Source: Rhizobium leguminosarum (GTDB lineage: Bacteria; Pseudomonadota; Alphaproteobacteria; Rhizobiales; Rhizobiaceae). From it: DNA of 64,000 nucleotides. Shown piece after piece: positions 62,946 to 64,000 of the stretch. A model generated the notes under the pieces. That model was not told the origin of the DNA and did no database searches. It saw only the letters and a list, made by a program, of their open reading frames with translations. Positions within the stretch are counted from its first letter, which is position 1. Every line of letters begins with the position of its first letter. The position numbers were made by a program, and so were the translations under genes. The stretch is taken from assembly GCF_001679785.1 (NCBI RefSeq), contig NZ_CP016286.1, positions 3,408,001 to 3,472,000 of the forward strand, read 5' to 3'.

Positions 62946-62962
62946 TATCGGAATTTCCGATA
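62946..62962. promoter_or_regulatory. Palindrome after LysR, candidate activator site
   Basis: TATCGGAATTTCCGATA, a 17-base palindrome, sits 1 base past the LysR stop and about 100 bases before the binding-protein gene. A LysR-type T-N11-A pattern is present within it. The 61913-61927 region, GGAAATGACGTTTCC, is a second candidate upstream of LysR itself. Confidence 0.4.
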
Positions 62963-63058
62963 CCGCCTTTCTGATAAATGAATTTGCGAAAGCGGCTTTT
63001 TCGCGTCACCTTTTCATCCGGGAACAAACCGCCACAAAAGTGGCAAACCGGGAGACGG

Positions 63059-64000
63059 ATGATGACGAATCTGTTGAAATCCTGCACGGCAGCGCTCGCC
63101 TGCCTGAGCTTCGCGACCCAGGGAATCGCCGCCGAACCGCTGAAGGCCTTGGGCAAGGGCGAAGGTGCGGTCAGCATCGTCGCCTGGGCCGGCTATATCG
63201 AACGCGGCGAAACCGACAAGAACTACGACTGGGTCACCGATTTCGAAAAGGAGACCGGCTGCAAGGTATCCGTCAAGACCGCCGCCACCTCCGATGAAAT
63301 GGTGTCGCTGATGAACGAAGGCGGCTTTGATCTCGTCACGGCATCGGGCGACGCCTCGCTCCGCCTCATCGCCGGCAAGCGTGTCCAGCCGATCAACACC
63401 GATCTGATCCCGAGCTTCAAGACCGTCGACGAGCGCCTGCAGAACGGACCGTGGTATACGGTCGGCGGCGTGCACTACGGCGTGCCCTATCTCTGGGGGC
63501 CGAACGTGCTGATGTACAATACCGATGCCTTCAAGGACAAGGCGCCGACCAGCTGGAACGTCGTCTTCGAGGAGCAGACACTGCCCGACGGCAAATCGAA
63601 CAAGGGCCGCGTCCAGGCCTATGACGGCGCGATCTACATCGCCGATGCCGCCATGTATCTGATGGCCCACAAGCCGGATCTCGGCATCAAGGACCCCTAC
63701 GAACTGACCGAGGACCAGTACAAGGCCGCCCTCGACCTGTTGCGCGGCCAGCGCAAGCTCGTCTCCCGCTACTGGCACGACGCGATGATCCAGATCGACG
63801 ACTTCAAGAACGAAGGCGTCGTCGCCTCCGGCTCCTGGCCTTTTCAGGTGAACCTGCTGCAGGCCGACAAGCAGAAGATTGCCTCCACCTTCCCGGATGA
63901 AGGCGTCACCGGCTGGGCCGACAGCACCATGCTGCACGCCGACAGTGAACATCCGAACTGCGCCTATATGTGGATGGAGCATTCGCTGAAGGCGAAGGTC
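63059..64000 (+). CDS. Polyamine-type ABC transporter substrate-binding protein, 3' end outside the window
   Basis: The first 314 codons of a periplasmic binding protein (PotD-like, COG0687). Start ATG at 63059 (a second ATG follows at once) with GGGAGACGG upstream. Signal peptide cut after IAA near residue 22. The mature protein reads VSIVAWAGYIERGETDKNYD, cited by VAWAGYIERGETD, VSVKTAATSDEMVSLMNEGGFDLV, cited by ATSDEMVSLMNEGGFD, and WGPNVLMYNTDAFKDK, cited by WGPNVLMYNTDAF, all usual for spermidine/putrescine-binding proteins, although related members bind other cations or sugars. The frame is open to the end of the window. Confidence 0.88.
   Translation, partial: MMTNLLKSCTAALACLSFATQGIAAEPLKALGKGEGAVSIVAWAGYIERGETDKNYDWVTDFEKETGCKVSVKTAATSDEMVSLMNEGGFDLVTASGDASLRLIAGKRVQPINTDLIPSFKTVDERLQNGPWYTVGGVHYGVPYLWGPNVLMYNTDAFKDKAPTSWNVVFEEQTLPDGKSNKGRVQAYDGAIYIADAAMYLMAHKPDLGIKDPYELTEDQYKAALDLLRGQRKLVSRYWHDAMIQIDDFKNEGVVASGSWPFQVNLLQADKQKIASTFPDEGVTGWADSTMLHADSEHPNCAYMWMEHSLKAKV

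Overview
The window is ordinary chromosomal backbone of a Rhizobium-type alphaproteobacterium, closest in style to R. leguminosarum or R. etli. This rests on high GC with strong GC3 bias, rhizobial gene families (split three-subunit pnt transhydrogenase, aa3 oxidase subunit IV, FeeM-type acyltransferase, fold-III ornithine decarboxylase, DUF992, DUF1007) and short intergenic mosaic repeats of the kind scattered through Rhizobium genomes. I see no prophage, insertion sequence, CRISPR array, tRNA, rRNA or plasmid function.

Layout. 1-8 kb: remnant of a cyclase-like tail, rpsU with a terminator, a TPR lipoprotein, an orphan HWE-type histidine kinase, a DUF992 protein, then the pntB/pntAB/pntAA transhydrogenase and a cytochrome oxidase subunit IV on the minus strand. 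8-18 kb: a FeeM-like N-acyl amino acid synthase, a GGDEF-EAL protein with a degenerate GGDEF motif, a TRAP transporter whose binding-protein gene faces the membrane genes across a shared terminator, a class I glutamine amidotransferase-like hydrolase, a 2-hydroxyacid dehydrogenase with a LacI regulator, and a MarR regulator. 18.7-26 kb: creatininase-family amidohydrolase, a COG0523 (CobW-like) metal GTPase - beta-propeller - GNAT operon behind a Zur-like site, cysE, a GGDEF cyclase, a serine hydrolase and a GNAT. 26-39 kb: ornithine decarboxylase with a long 5' leader, LysR, a DUF1007/NicO nickel-cobalt exporter pair, small membrane and GNAT genes, eda, CYTH and CHAD genes overlapping each other, trhO, a CHASE4-like GGDEF-EAL protein and a GH1 beta-glucosidase.

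39-52 kb is a sugar-catabolism region: a frameshifted DoxX gene, Gfo/Idh/MocA oxidoreductase, TIM-barrel isomerase, a sugar ABC transporter (binding protein, permease, double ATPase) with a divergent LacI regulator, then xylA, xylB and a second LacI-type regulator. Operator-like palindromes stand in front of both regulators, and a 16-bp tandem repeat separates the permease and binding-protein genes. 52-64 kb: emrB/emrA efflux pair with a divergent TetR regulator and paired operators, an AraC-GyrI regulator, a TerC-family membrane protein, gltX-lysS with a strong terminator, a membrane-anchored hypothetical protein, a LysR regulator and a polyamine-type binding protein that runs off the end.

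I did not find a convincing wholly new multi-gene system. The best leads are the Zur-boxed COG0523/propeller/GNAT operon, the 16-bp repeat array inside the sugar ABC operon, the ODC leader, two tandem LacI operators spaced exactly two helical turns, and a nested-hairpin repeat family showing compensatory changes.
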